A stretch of 54,610 nt of DNA from Acanthaster planci (GCF_001949145.1 NW_019091598.1:352606-407215), one strand, 5' to 3'. Positions 21,301 through 36,300 are shown, counted from the stretch's first letter. Translations and numbers: made by a program. The notes: generated from the letters alone by a model not told the origin.

Positions 21301-24300
21301 ATGTGCCCATTCACTACAAGCAGTTTAAGATTGAAGTAGGTATGAACAGTTTGATGAGTTGACTAAGCAGTGTGTCATGACTGCACCTGCTTTGTATCCC
21401 AAGCAAAGTGGCTCTCTACTCAATTACACTGTGTTGCCTCAGTTCACAGGGTAGCTGAGGCTGTGCCTAAAAGTTGTGGCTGTGGATGGAAATAATACCA
21501 GATCCTATGGAAAGCCACTGGCTAACAAACGCAGACATTTTCCATGAATTTCTGTGTTACTCTAAGCCACAGTGAATGGATTTGTACACAGCCTCAGCTG
21601 TGTGAAAATTCAGGGCAGGATATGGGGTACAAAGTGAAATATTACTCATAACCAGCATCGCAGCGAAGAGGTACATGGCTATCTAAAACACCGGATGAAA
21701 TTAGAAAGGTACAGCTGGGCCATCATGTAACACGCCAAGTTTGCTTCAGAGGTGTACTTTCACCACAACATATGCCTACTTTTTCAACGTCTCAAAATTG
21801 CACTTGATTGCCCATGAGATTATACACACTGAACAGCAGTATACAGTTTCAAGTACAACTGATTCAAACTACAATAAATGTGACCTGCTGTGGATCTGGT
21901 CTCACATCTGCTTGGTTGCCTTACCTCTCTGACGGACATGGACTCCCGAACAAAGAATAGATTAATGTAGCCTAGATACTGGTCAATCACTCCTCCTGGC
22001 ACAGCGGAGAGGGGTGTAATCTCTACCTTTGGAAGCCAGGTTGGTGTAGCAATGGTATCCTTGACAAATACGACAAAGATTGCACGTCAATATCAATATC
22101 ATTTTATTTTAATTTTGAAGTCTATTTTCAGCCTAGTCTGTAACCATCACAGACAGCATGCATGATGTCATGACACAGACAGTCATGTCATTTGACAAAC
22201 GGAACCTCAAGCTGAAAAGCTATCAGAAAAAGGCTTTTGGTTACAATACCACTCCTTGAAGTTAAGATGGGACTTCAGTTTGCTGTATTCCCTGACCGAA
22301 GTTAGATGTACTCAAGTAACACCAACATTCTTGCATGCTCTCAGGTCAATTTGTGTGTTTGTATATGGGACTATCCTGACAACTCAACACAGGCAATCAG
22401 GAAAGGTCAACATGATCCAATGTTGCAGACTGTTTGTGTCTGTGTTAATCACAGTTAAGCAATTCCATATGACTGCACATTATCAGGAACTGTTGGCAAT
22501 GCTATCTGCCTCTCAACGTCGACATGACTCTGACGAAATAAAATGATCAATTACTTTGGCTCTTTTCCGGTGGGGACAGAATGTACCTGCTGCTATCACT
22601 AACGACATTCACTGTCTGCTTATAGCACCAGTACTAAACACTATGCAATACAAATAATTCTCAAAAAGTCTGACCCCACAAATATCATAATGGACACCAC
22701 TTACGCTGATCCAGCTCTGGGTACTGCCTCCATATTTTCCTCATACTTTTTGCCCTTTATAGAGCTTCAAAGGTTTGGTTTGAATGCTACGTAAATACTG
22801 AGCATGGAGACATGCACCTTGACAAGAACAACAGTGAACTTACATCAGGACATCATGGGTTGATGAGACAGCCCAGTATAGTTATGCCTTAATATGCATA
22901 TAGGTTGTGTACAATATGAACAAAAACTTCACCATTTCACCACAGGCAGTCCAGTTAAAGCCCTCCTTCTACTGAGTGAAACAAGAACTTACCTTCAGCA
23001 CTATCCTCTTCTCAAGCTTGGGAACTTTGGACACTGCAAATACATCAAGAAAAAATGCTGGTAAGATTTTGGAATGAAATCAAGTGACTCAGTATTTCTT
23101 ATTTATGTAGAGCTTTGGAACAATTCAAAGATTTTGGCTTATTTCCACAGTTGATAAAAAGACAGTTTGCCATATGGTGGTACATGAATACTGACTAGTT
23201 AGCATTGTAATGGTGAAAATAACTTCATGATGTTGCAGATTGAATGTTCCATTCCATGAAGTAAAGGCAAGTGGAAATGGAACATTCAATCTATCACTTT
23301 CTAATACCATATCTTATAATAAAACCCTCTCTGCGTGCAAAATCACTGTTATACTCTCTCCGTTGGGCTTAAACGCAACACCAATTTTCCCATTCCAAGC
23401 TACATGTATGACTGAAATTTGTGTTTGTGACAGGACCTATAACTACGTACATGATATATGATTCCTTATCTTTGTGAAGAACTGAGACGATACCTCAGGA
23501 AAATAAAACCAGTTACTTCAGAGACACGCCCTGTTACATCGACTTTAATTTCTAGTCCGTCAATGCTCATCTGCAGACGAGGACCGTAACCACTGATCTC
23601 TATACACTGACTGGACAGTTCATTGTGATCAATGGTTGGCACTTCTAGGCACCATTTCTGGAGGCGTGTAACTGGTCCACATGTGAGCGAAATAGAAGCG
23701 TGATCTCAGTCACAGTGGACTGTCATATCATGGCTGTTGCAGGAACTGTCATGTGGACTCAGTTTTTACATTTACAGCTAGGATATCACAAGTAAAACCT
23801 CTCTACACCTTGAACTGAGCATTATTTAGATGTCCATCAATGCTTCTCAAAAACTTGGATAAAATCATCATGCTAAAATAAAGCCACATCAAATATGGTG
23901 GCAGCCATTTTCAGAGCCGAAAAATATCATGTCATGGTAGCTTTGTCTGCTGATGCATGGCAAAGGATGAATGCTATCCTGTCAGCATATAGAAATCAGT
24001 GACTGTAATCTAGGAAAACGTCTCGTCCAAATTTCTGAAATGCAAACACCAGCCTTTTCCTGTTGGTGTTGAAGGAGATGCTGGCGCTCTCTCTGTGACT
24101 TGCAGTTCCTCCATGGCAAACAGGAGCTCTGCATCACTTGACTTGCTACCTGAAACCGACATGGTGAAATATGCGCAAAAAGGTTTGGAGAATGATGATC
24201 TCAAATTATATACAAACAGGCCAAGCGGTTTCCTCCAAGCCAACACTCGAGAGATTAAGGGATGCTCCCAATGGAATACCACTTTATGCTTTCAAAAATC

Positions 24301-27300
24301 ATCAGATGGTCTTGGTTCTCGGTTACACTAACCTCCATACTTAAGTCCCAGCAAATTTCCACACTGAATTCTGAACATCTTCTCTTACAGAATAAAGCTC
24401 CTTCCCATGCCCCCCCCGTATTCACATCCAGCTTTTCCCCTGAGGAAACTCAGTGACTTTTCTCCCATACTGTCCAGTGAATGTCTACTTTTCATGACTT
24501 TTGAAATGAGATGGAAGTGTACTGGACGTAATGGAGTGATGAAAGCCATTAGAAAATGGCTTTCATCGCTCCAGTACATCCAGTACACTTCCATTTCTTT
24601 CTGTGACTGTTGGAAATCCATCCTTATCATTCTGGCATGCCATAAGCAATGGTGACTTTTCTGACCCCCCCCCACTAGCAGTTTGATATTCTCAAGGGTT
24701 TGATCAGCAATATCACGCAACACACTTCATGTCATTTGTCAATAGACCATACATGTACCTTTAGATTGTGGCACCTTTTCTGGACTGGATGTAACATTTT
24801 CTTGAAGGTCTACTGCAGATGCAGTTAACCACAGCTACAATAAAAACCAGGGAAGAAAATTGATGTGAAGTATAATAAACTGTGCACCATTCCGTAAGTT
24901 GGTACTTAGAGTGAGCAAGTAACCCACGCACTGCTTAAGCCTGGGCATCTAAGCCACACCGTGATCAGAGTCAGTATGGAAATTCAAAGTGAACATCATA
25001 TGAAAGCAAAGCACCTGACGTTAAACCAGTTTGAACATGTTCACTGCAAGTGAGTCACTGTATGGCTGACTGATGGGGCCAACTTTACATAAATGTACAT
25101 ATTGCTGTTCTCAAATGATCTTCATTTTGGGCATGGTATACTGAACTCGCTCATTTCACAGAATGTGGACACAAATAGAGTTTCAGTATTCAGTACCTCA
25201 GACTCCAAATTTACATGCAGTAACTAGCATTGGAATTGTCATCCCAACCAACAATATTTTCAGTTTATTCCAAGCAAAAGAAAAAGAATATGTGTTACCT
25301 TTTTTTTTAGTTATTGACTATAGAAAGGGAAATGGGACTGGAAACATTTCTTTGCTTCATACGTTTCACATTTCTTTTCCCGACTTTACATATTGGAGTT
25401 TATTTCCCACACTATTATCAGTAAACATAAATGATACATTTTCCAGGAACACAACTGAGAAGGTCACATAAATGAGGTGATGTCAAACTGTACCAGACAT
25501 TTTCCTGTGTTTTTTTTTAACCCGAACTCCCGAGGGTGTGTACCAAGTCATATTAAAATTGGAGGATTCAGGGCTGTTAGGGTTAATGCGTAATGAGGTG
25601 AAGGTAACTCTTTGATTTGCCATTATCTGCCTTTATATTTCACTCTTGATTCAGACCAACACTTATGATGCCACTCCTCAACTAGACCAACTTCATCTCT
25701 CAACAATTCACTTTAGATGTGACATTAGCAAAAGACTTGGAGACTGACTAGAATGGGGGCTGAGGTTTGGGAAGAGCAATATCATACATCTGACTGACCT
25801 GAACAACATCATCATCAGGAACATTGACATCATAGCACACGTTACACAAGCAGCAAGGAGCCATGGAACGAAGCTTAAAACACATACTCTGAAGTGAGAA
25901 ATCAGACAACGCATCATAGAGTTTGCAGCAGATTTGTCGAAACACAAATAACATGACCGTAAATCTTGAGAGGCTGGTACAGACTCAAGGCCCAAACTGC
26001 TTGGGCTTGAAATGTGTTTAACTTTGCTAATTCCCAGCACAACTATTTGATGTCACGTCACAATTTCACAATTGTGTTCCCTTTGTACCAGGCCTGAAGT
26101 ACATGTATACCATGATGAAATGTGGACTTTCTGTGCTAAATGCACAACTTTTATCTAACAAAACTGAACTGTACGTTTTTTTCAACTAATGTTTTACAAT
26201 AATTTGTACATTAAAACAAAGCTGTTTGCTACAAGAAAAAACTGGTTTTTCTCTACGAAAACCCTGGATTCCCAGGCTACTCTCTGTGGAAACTCTGTGG
26301 AAACCTTGGGTTCCCAAGGCTGGTCTTCTTGGAACATGTACAAAACCTAGGCTACTGAGCTGCTCTCTCTGGAAAACCTGAATGACCAGGTCATTCCCTG
26401 TGGAAACCCTGCCATACCCAGGCTGTTCCCAATTAAAAACCTGGAATGCTCAGCTGCTTTCTCTGAAAATCATGAATTTCCAGGTTGCTCTCTTTGGAAA
26501 TCCTGGATACAAAGGTGATTCCTTGTAAAAAGCCTGGCATACCCAGACTGCTCTTTTTTGAACCCTGGATACTCAGGTCAGGCTGCTTTCTCTGAGACCC
26601 TGGATACCCAGATCAAGCTGCTTTTTCCGAGACCCCTGGATACTCAGGTCAGGCTGCTTTCTCTGAGACCCTGGATACCCAGGTCAGGCTGCTTTCTCTG
26701 AGACCCTGGATACCCAGGTCAGGCTGCTTTCTCTGAGACCCTGGATACCCAGGTCAGACTGCTTTCTCTGAGACCCTGGATACCCATGTCAGGCTGCTTT
26801 CTCTGAGACCCTGGATACCCAGGTCAAGCTGCTTTCCCTGAGACCCTGGATACTCATGTCAGGCTGCTTTCTCTGAGACCCTGGATACCCAGGTCAAGCT
26901 GCTTTCTCTGATTCTTCTGGATACCCAGGCCAATCTCCTATGGAAAACCCTGTGGCATATCCAAGTTGTTCCTCTTGAAAGCTGAATATTTCAAACAGGA
27001 CCAAGCGGTATTGCCATTCAGGTATGCAAGTTAGACCAGAAGGAAATCACAAGCTGCATTTTTCACACTGTAACGGCAGAAGTAGGAAGCAAAACCTTAC
27101 AACAATAGTTAATCTGAGATGCATGGCTGCCTACTAATTGGGCAGACACAAAACATTTCATGTGGGTGTGTACAGTTTCTGCTTCTGCTCCACACTGCGC
27201 AAACCCCCTTGGAGGGTTAGAAACGCACAGATCATTTGATGATCAAATCACGGCATAGTCAGTTCTTACCTGAACAAGGTCATCAAAGATGGGAGCGAAG

Positions 27301-30300
27301 TGCTTGGTAGATGCTTCTAGTAGCGTCTGGGTTCTCATCATGGTGAACATCTGCATGTGCTTGCTTGGTCGGAAATTACCCGGGACAGTCTCCGTCGTGC
27401 AACTAAATAAGCCTTCACACAAGACAAGAGAGTCAAATTGAAACATTAAGCAGCCCAATCTTCTGACAACTATCAAACCTTCTCATGCTACACAAGTGTT
27501 TTGAATGGAAAAAAAAATTGGTGTTTATGTCTATGACTGGTGAATCCACTATCTACAGATGTGATGTGGTTGCAACCCCTAGACACCCTTACAAGACATT
27601 CAGTCTAAATTCAAACGACAGGTTATTCAAATAAACTGCAACAAAAGTACTCCTTTAACAATAACACAATATCAGAGCATTTGTAAGGCGCACACTCAAC
27701 AGCATCTGTTATTTGAAGGTGCTGATATATTTTTGTGCACCCTACTGTTCATAAATGATCTCATGATGGTCTTAATTGCCACAAAAAACACATCAGTCAC
27801 AATGACAATAAGTATTAATAATTGTTTTCTCCATTTTTTACATTTCTTTCTAACCTGTTGGCAGCTCTGGATCAAACAATCCCCACACAGTTTCCTTGTC
27901 TTCAACATCATCAACCTGCAACAGGAAAAAATTGATCTATCAGGGTAATCCTTTGTATGGTAGGCCTGCCAAAAGAAAATATAGAAATACAAAGTGTATT
28001 GTCATACCTCTGTGTTGGGTACTGTCCATTTATTGGCCCAGAACGATCACGACATGGCGATATATCCGCATATCACACTCACCGTGAGATATCCCTTTCT
28101 GCCGATAGTGCGCACACACGCGCGAGACATAACTACTACTACTTTAGTGAGTTTTGTGCAGTACCCATGATACGTTTTGTGCATAGGCTACCAGGGAATT
28201 TGATCAACGATCGCACTCATATAACAGACTCGATTCCGTCCCCGCAACATATAGGGTAATGTGGGGACCGCTAACCAGACTACGTGTACTCACTGGTACC
28301 CGCACTAGTTTCACATTAAAGTTTACACAATTAAAGGAAGTGAGGGAACAGTGCATTTGCAGACGATATCGTTTATGTCTGTTTATAAGTTAATTGTACT
28401 GTTTGACAGTAGGCCTATCGTCTTCTGACATTCAGAACTTGTTTCTTTAGATAAATTCCTTTAGACAGAGGTATGACAAAACAATTGTTAACCTCGTTGG
28501 TGTGGGGTATGATGTTTTGAACCCCTGAGAGACACACAGCATCCCGAGGCAAAGCTGAGAGCGCTATGCATGCCCAAGGGTGTTCAAAACGTCACATCCT
28601 ACTGCTACAACAATTGTTAAATGACGTATTTTACGATGCATGAAGTACCAGTGAAGCATAAGTTCCATTATCTTCAAGCAAGCTTTTTTCCCAATTCGCC
28701 AAGTCTATCCAAGCAATATAATGGTACTATACATATACCGTACCCAACAGTCCATACTCAACACATATTGTGCTAAATTCCACGTCTTGTGCTACTCTGA
28801 GCTTACTGGACATATAAAACTGCACAGCATGTGCAGATTGTAAAGACAAAAGTTGAGTGTTTGCATCCAGTGTGGATCGTTACGTCTATTTAGACTTCCA
28901 CCCAGTATGTTTCTCCAACACACTCCAACACCATGAGTTTAAGAATGGGGTCTCCTAGTGAGGTCGTCAATTTGTTTGATAAGAGTGTGCTCCGTAGTGT
29001 AAGATTGTAAGACATCATGAGTGGCTCTACGTGTAGAGTTACAATGCGTTATGTTGATCCCTGTCTGCCAGCCAGAAGTTGATTATAATGCCCATGTATA
29101 TCATTTTGAGTGCAACATTACAGAAGTTTTCCCAGCACTTTTCAGTGATGGTTCCAACGTCTGAAACTTGCTCCTTGGTAGCTGGCCTTGCTGCAGTGGC
29201 TGTGTGTGTGATTACATAGCCTCAATATCTTGTTATTTGAGCCAACTTCCAGACACTAGGGTTTGGGGTATCTTTGCTTCCTGATCATCTGAATAAATAA
29301 CCAATGAGGACATCAAGTCAAGTCTTAAAATGGCCGCCTTGGTTGCCTTTTTCATTGGGCCACCTATTCCCTCAACTGGCAGGCAGATCTCTATTGACTG
29401 AATGAAATCAACTGCTATATTTACTAAGCAAAACATTAAACATGGAAATTCTGTAAGATTGGGCCCTGGCCTTGAGCACTAGCACTGTCCACACCTTCGT
29501 TCCTCTGATACTACTTACAGTCAGGACATATGTGTCTTTCTGTGAGGCTTGGAACTGTGTTTCTGCGAGGTCATCTGTGTTATCCAGTGGCTGGGGACTG
29601 TCTAAGGCAGATGACTCCCAGATAGATTCCTAGTACACAAGACAAAACACCAACATCATTGGCCAATCCATTTAGCAGACCTAGCGCTTCACTGAACAAT
29701 TCTAATAGGGTCTGCTTTTTCGATGTCACAGTAATTTTTTCTTACATGTGGATGCTAAAACTATGGCTGGCCGTCAGTACAAAATTAAAAAAACAATTCA
29801 CAGCGTTCAAAATCCAACGCAGCTAACAGAACACCAGATAATAATGCACGTATTACTAAATGAAAGTACAACCCAATTTACAATTAATGGGACAAATGTC
29901 CATTTTGAATGAATTTAAGTGAAATTGAAAACAACCCAAAGGTGATATTTCTGCAAACTTTGGCCACCCATACAAGTTGTAGGCCAAATGAGAGTGGTCT
30001 GTAGTTGTGGACACTTGAAACATCAAGCACACAAGTGCAGTAGCTACAAGTAAACGTTAGAATGCATAGTTTCTTTAATGGGAACCATCTTCACTGCCAG
30101 TATTTTAGAAATTTGGCAAAAATGTAGTGGTTGGAGGCACTGGGAAAAGGTAGAATGATTTGACACTCTGGGAAAAGCTACCAGTGTTGTACGCGAGACC
30201 TTGATGACTGAGACCAAGACGGAGACCGAGACAAGGCATACGTGACCAAGACCGAGACCTTCTCCTTCAAGACCAAGACCTGGAATTTGAGACCGAGCCT

Positions 30301-33300
30301 TTAGCAGGTTGAGACCAAGACCACGACATCCGAGACCAAGACCGGCACTTTTGAGACCGAGACCAACCCTCCCAAGACAGAGACTTTGATAAGGCGAGAC
30401 CGAGACTACATAAAACAGGTCTCGAGACGGTCTCAAGACCGAGACCAGGTCTCAAGACCAAGACCAGGTCTCAAGACCTATATGTACAACACTGAAAGCT
30501 ATGTGAGAATGTGTGGCAATCTTACTGGTAGGTGTAGTTCATAGATATCTTTGTTCCTCGCCGTGATGTCCAAAAGTTTCTTCTGAATTGCCTGAACTTG
30601 CTTCTCGCCTCCACCAGACTGTATTTACACAATGAATTTTTCAAAGTAAAAAAAAACAGATTAGGGACTGTTCAAAGAATTTCATCATAATTTGGAGTGT
30701 GGTATTTGCAACTGAACTGTATTAGCGAAGTTAGGTTACAGAGTGTTTCAATTACAAATTGCACACCAAAAATTAGTTTCTGTCAATTTAGAACTGGACA
30801 TCTAAGATGCTAGAATGCCGGTACATCAGTGGTGGGATGTGTGACAAAGTGGTTTGGATTTGTAAGCACCGATCATAGGATCAGAGGTTGAAATCTGGCA
30901 GTTGGGCAAGTCTTGTAACCTTTGGCATTCGCTTTCACCCATTTGCCCTTCTCCACCCAGGAGTATGAATAGTTGCCTGTGAGGGCAAAGATGGTTATGT
31001 GTTTAATAAGCTACTTGTGCCAGAAATGGCTGTATCGAGCTGTATCTTCCCCGAGTTGAAGTGCACCCTCACTGGTGAAAGAAAGACAGATGGTACTAAG
31101 TTTTCCAACCGGGTTCTTGCACACGTTCGGCATGCACAGAGAGACCACACATGAACTTGCGCACCTCTGCCGTGAGCGAGTATCAAGGGACGTGTCAATT
31201 TCGTTTCAAAACACACTCTCTTATGTTCCTGTTTGGAGTGGACTCTCCCCAGGGAGCTGAGGCAGTATTTGGAATGTTTCATGAGCCCAGTGAGCAGGGA
31301 CGATACTGATGTACCAGTTGCCTTCAGCGCCAAGTAATTGTGGCTGTGTGCAGTTCATATTAAATATCCATTGATAAATTATTTAAACTGTGGTCTGTTT
31401 TCAATGTTAAACTGACAAACTGCACAAGTTTTGATTAAACTTCAAAGACTGAATTAGAAGTTCACCTGGCTTGTGACTCTCAGCTGCGATGGAGGAGGCA
31501 GGGCTGTTATATAAGATGCTGTCGCTGTCTGTTGACAAAATGAGAAGTTTCGTTCATACAAGCCCAAAATTACAAAACAGACAAATCAGTTAGCACAGAC
31601 GAACATCAGTGTTTTTGTTCCAACACGTACATGTATGCCACAAGTGATACAGTGAGTCACAGTGTGTGACAAGAAAACCCTGCTCCAAAATTTGGTGATG
31701 GGACTGCTAAGCAGTAAAAATTGTAATAACAAAGCAAAGCATCTATGATCATGTACTCCGTAACAGGTGTGCACAACATCACCATGAAAATGCCTCCACA
31801 CCATTTTTTAGTCTAGACTGGTCTGGTGACCAGAATTACATTCCATTTCTTTAGTTGTAGCACACACACACATAGGAAGTACATGTACCGTTGAATACCT
31901 TTGACCAATGCAATACTTTGGCTTGACAACGTATGTACTCACCTATAGGACATGCACGCGAATGTATAGTGTAATTCGACAACTAGAAATAGAAGCCATT
32001 GGCAGAATGGTGGACAGGTGATATATGAGCATTGCATGCCTCTTCAACCCATAGGGTGTCCAAATTGCCATATGAATGCACTGATCTAGCTTAGCAACGC
32101 ATGTGGTGCTACCATAGTTTAATATGCATCTCCTCAGATTTAACAGTTCACATACATAGTGCCACAGCAGTCAATGAGGGCGTCTCGTTAGATCAGGCTT
32201 CAGCCCCATTAGATTCTCTACACACCTTGCTGAATGCAACAGAATGCAGCACAGTTGAATGAGATCCCTACTTCCAATCATCAAAAGGGGCCACTGAATT
32301 TGGTGGCACTGCACAGTGCACCGGATACGCATCAGCCTTGACCCTGTCTAGTGTTCTCTGCTGAATGTAATGATACCTTGCCTTTCACCTAAGTGCATCT
32401 GGGGTTACCTTTTCACCACAGGTGCATTATGTTGCACTTACCAAGCAAGGAGTCTCTGTTTAGGTAGTGCACTGCAACACTTGAGCAGATATTAACCAGA
32501 GTCGAGTTGCCGGTTTGCTTTCAACTCAAAACAATGTCAATAGACTGAGAGGTGATACTCACTGCTACACCTATAAGAAGAGTTTCTCCAACTATGATTT
32601 GCACACGTAAACCAAAAAGGGCATTCATTCCTTTCACCTTGACAGGGAAAACAAAGCATTGAACAAAATTAACCAATACACATGAATTTTTAACACAAAT
32701 TAGGCCAATTTAATTCAAAGTGGATAAGGTATTTTCTTTGTTTTTCAATTTAGTGCATCTTATCATCAGATTTGTGAATTAAATGGTTTATTCAGAAAAT
32801 CTACTACGGCGTCTGTCAAGACTACCTAACTGGACAGATCTTCTTTGTGTTCTCTCAATTCTGACTTGTGGAACTCTATTGCTTGATTATGTCAACAATG
32901 GCTCTTATTTTTACCTTCAGTTTATTCATGAGCTGCCTATGAATTTCATATTCCATAAACGGCAAAGCCTGCAGAGAAAAAAAAAGAACTTAAAATGAAA
33001 CTTGAAAGGAAAAATTATTTGCTTCTCTTGAACAATAACTACAAAGTCATCCATAAGGGTGCAGGTTTCGAATCCAGCTGCAGGCCAGATGCTGTGTCCA
33101 TAGGCAAGACGTGTTGCCTCTCCACACCCACAGGTATCAAAGGATTCCAGCATTCACTGCGATGTCTCCTGCAATGAAGCTGTTACTAAAAGGAAATGAT
33201 AAGAGACAGCTCCAAACAATGATGTTCTCTTGAAAATTGAGCTGAAGATAATTTTCTTTCAATCTTCTTAGATGTTTGTTTGTCAAATACTAACATCACT

Positions 33301-36300
33301 GATCATGGCAGCGTTGCTCTCTCCAGTGGCTTTTTTCTTGCTGCGGCAGACGCTAGCCTGTAAGCAGCATCCAAGCCCTGTGTAGGACAGCTCATGAGGG
33401 GGCTCCACAGTGCAAAATAACACGTCTGGGACCTTGGATCTCCTGCAGGAGTACAGAAGGTGCAAAAGCTTAGGAATCTACCACACTTGACTCAGCACTG
33501 AATAGATAACCCTTCAACACACTTGTCACAGCAGGCATGGTGCCCACACACATATACTGTATGTGTTCGTATGCAAATTTCCTACTTTATACACAAAAAG
33601 GCACCAGTGCAAGTGCAAGTTTAGTTCGACCAACGTCAATCGAGAAGGGTTAGCTTATGTCGTGAACTATTTTGGAACCAGTCTTTCTGTGAGTATGTTC
33701 CAATATCTTTTCCTTTAGAGATGCTTCGTTCTCATCCCTGCCAAGCCCAGACTACGGTGAAACACCACAGTCACCCCGTGCCTTCATAATGCTCTGCTAG
33801 TCAGTGCTACTGTATGGTCTTTTTATTTCTTTTATGTACAGTACCATGTGTAATTTCCTCCGAGTAATAACCTAACCAGCCCTCCCCTGGATCTCTTATC
33901 ATCTTGTCTGAAGGCGAAGAAATGCCTATTAAATTTGTTATTTCAGTTGTTAAAAAGTACATGGATTTCTGGTTTTTCATTGTTGTTTGGTTTTCCGCCA
34001 TTAAACTAAATGTAAAATACCTAGTCCCTCTCACTGGCAATTGGCCCCTTGTGGGTTACCGTCACAGTTTTTGGTTGCAACGGTATCACTGGTTGTCAAA
34101 AGCCTTTTCCATAATAGAGTACAAAGTGAACCACTGACATGAGCACATTTTCACAAAACAGCAGAGACTGTGAATGCAGGGACAGCAGAAACCAACAGCA
34201 AAATATGTTGCAGGACGGGGTTTCACCAAATGTTCCACTAGCTTACTGAGCTGTTTGAATAGGATGGTATTCTATGAATACATTGATAAGAAGCAAATGC
34301 CCCTGGTCAAACTAAAGTTGTTGCTGAAACCTGTTGCAAGGGGATATTAATACTAGGTAACAGAGCGCCCTCTTTTGTCCAAACAAGAGTCAAGGCTCAA
34401 CCTCTTGCCGTTGGGCGAGTTGGCAGAAGAATTTCTCTTACCAGCTGGGTATTACATGTACTGCTCCAACCCTGTCCAGTGCTACAAGGTAAAACAGGTG
34501 CATAATCTATAGAACTTTGCATGACTGGGCAGTCAATAGAAGTGACATATAAACTACCTCAATTCTGAGATGAGAGCAAGTCATCCTGAACATCGTCACT
34601 GTTGGTTCTATGGGTGGCCTGCATGCTGGGAATCATTCATTGTTTGGTACTGGGATCATTGACATTTATTTTTTCACTCTGAAAACTATGGTTTATTGTT
34701 GTATTAACCAGAGATTCTGGACAAAATATTGCAATCCATATTACCCTTCCTTTTTATCTTGGTGACATCACTCATAGATGTGCTAATATGGGAGTAAAAA
34801 AGGTGAAATCCACTTGCAAGTTTTGTATCAAAGATACATTATTAAAATGGAAAAAAAGGCAAACTGAATGGCTTTTTTCTCAAAGTTTCCTGACAGTAAA
34901 ACACGGCACTGCTTAGATGTACATGAATTGTAATGGCTACGCACCGCCTGACAAATTTAAAGCTCACTGCCCATTTCTGTTCATGTAAGTCATGTGAGAT
35001 ATACCTGCAGATGGCACACTTGCTGATTGAGACTGGGAATGGTAGAGATGACTCATTGTACGGAATGTGACAGATGGCACACTTGGGGCAAGACTCGGTG
35101 GCAGCGGTGGGATTCTCTGACATAATGCTAAAAGTGACCAAAAAAAATAACAACAACAAAATGTCCATTATTGAAAGCCATTTTTAGTTGAAAACAAGTT
35201 TCTGACTGAAAATGGGGTTATTAGAATACTAGCTCTCTCAGCATTTACTCCCAAACAAAAATTATTTAAACAAATACAGTTAACCTGAAAAATACAGTCC
35301 CTTGACCTTCAAATCTGTCCTATCTTTAACCAACCCAACAGCCAAATTGGAGAGTCATGGTTGAGCTCATCCATTTAAGCAAGAGATTCATCCACTGAAA
35401 GAAAGGTAAATGTCTGATGATCCCACTAGACTAAGGCATTATGCAGCTACCTTCCCACCTCAACAATTTATCAAGTGGAGCAACAATTCTAATAACAATA
35501 ATATCACAGCATGAGGCACACAGTCTCTACGTACCAAGTGGAGAGAGATATGTAGGGATAAAGTGACTTGTCCAAGGTCGTAACATGTAAACAGCTGCTG
35601 GATTCCATCCCCCAACCAGAGCTGCCAACCCTTGCCACTAGGCCACATATTGTAAACCCTGAGCAAATCTTGCTTAGATGATTTACCAATGTGCTCACTG
35701 TGAACATTCAGACAACATAAACCAATAAAAGAGGCTGGATATTTGACAGAAGCCATCGCCTGACCTCTCTGCTAGCGGCGGCGATTTCTCTTGGCTGTTC
35801 TGTTGCAGGTGCTGTTGGAAGTCTGGGCGATCGAGGGACGTGGTCAGCAGCACGGACTGCGGCTGGGCTAGCAGGGGAACCCCTGCATGTTGGAACGCTG
35901 CTAGGTTGACGATGGCGGCTGTCCCGGTGGCTGAAAGTAGGCAAATCTCATCGCTGGGAAAACAAAGCATGACTTCAATGCTTAAAAGTATTCATGATTA
36001 AAATAGAACATTGCTTGGTAATATAACCCCCTCCAACTCGCAGACAGAGCTCACAAACTCATCACATAATACAGATTTTTTATTTTAACTCCAAAGGCAT
36101 CTAACAGAACCACCGTGAGGACCGATTGCAAAATGCTATTCAAATCTGTTAATAAGTTCATGCTTGGGGACACGTAAAGCCACAATGATTTACTCTGACT
36201 GAACACGTAGGATCTGTATGCATGCCAAGGCAATTTCTGTGTTGCTCTAGGTGACATTTTAACTTGTCCCAACTCTTCAATGATTCCCATTTCTTTTGTA

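Noticed and set aside
25708-26040. 110-codon - strand frame over C2CD5 exon 23
   Set aside because: A different frame from the conserved FKLRSMAPCCLC reading, so a shadow.
26559-26930. Regular 35-bp direct repeats, CRISPR-like spacing at first glance
   Set aside because: There are no unique spacers between units and the context is a eukaryotic intron; it is a minisatellite.
30044-30461. 130-codon Gly/Leu-rich frame on the - strand
   Set aside because: Produced by the GAGACC array; no splice or domain support.
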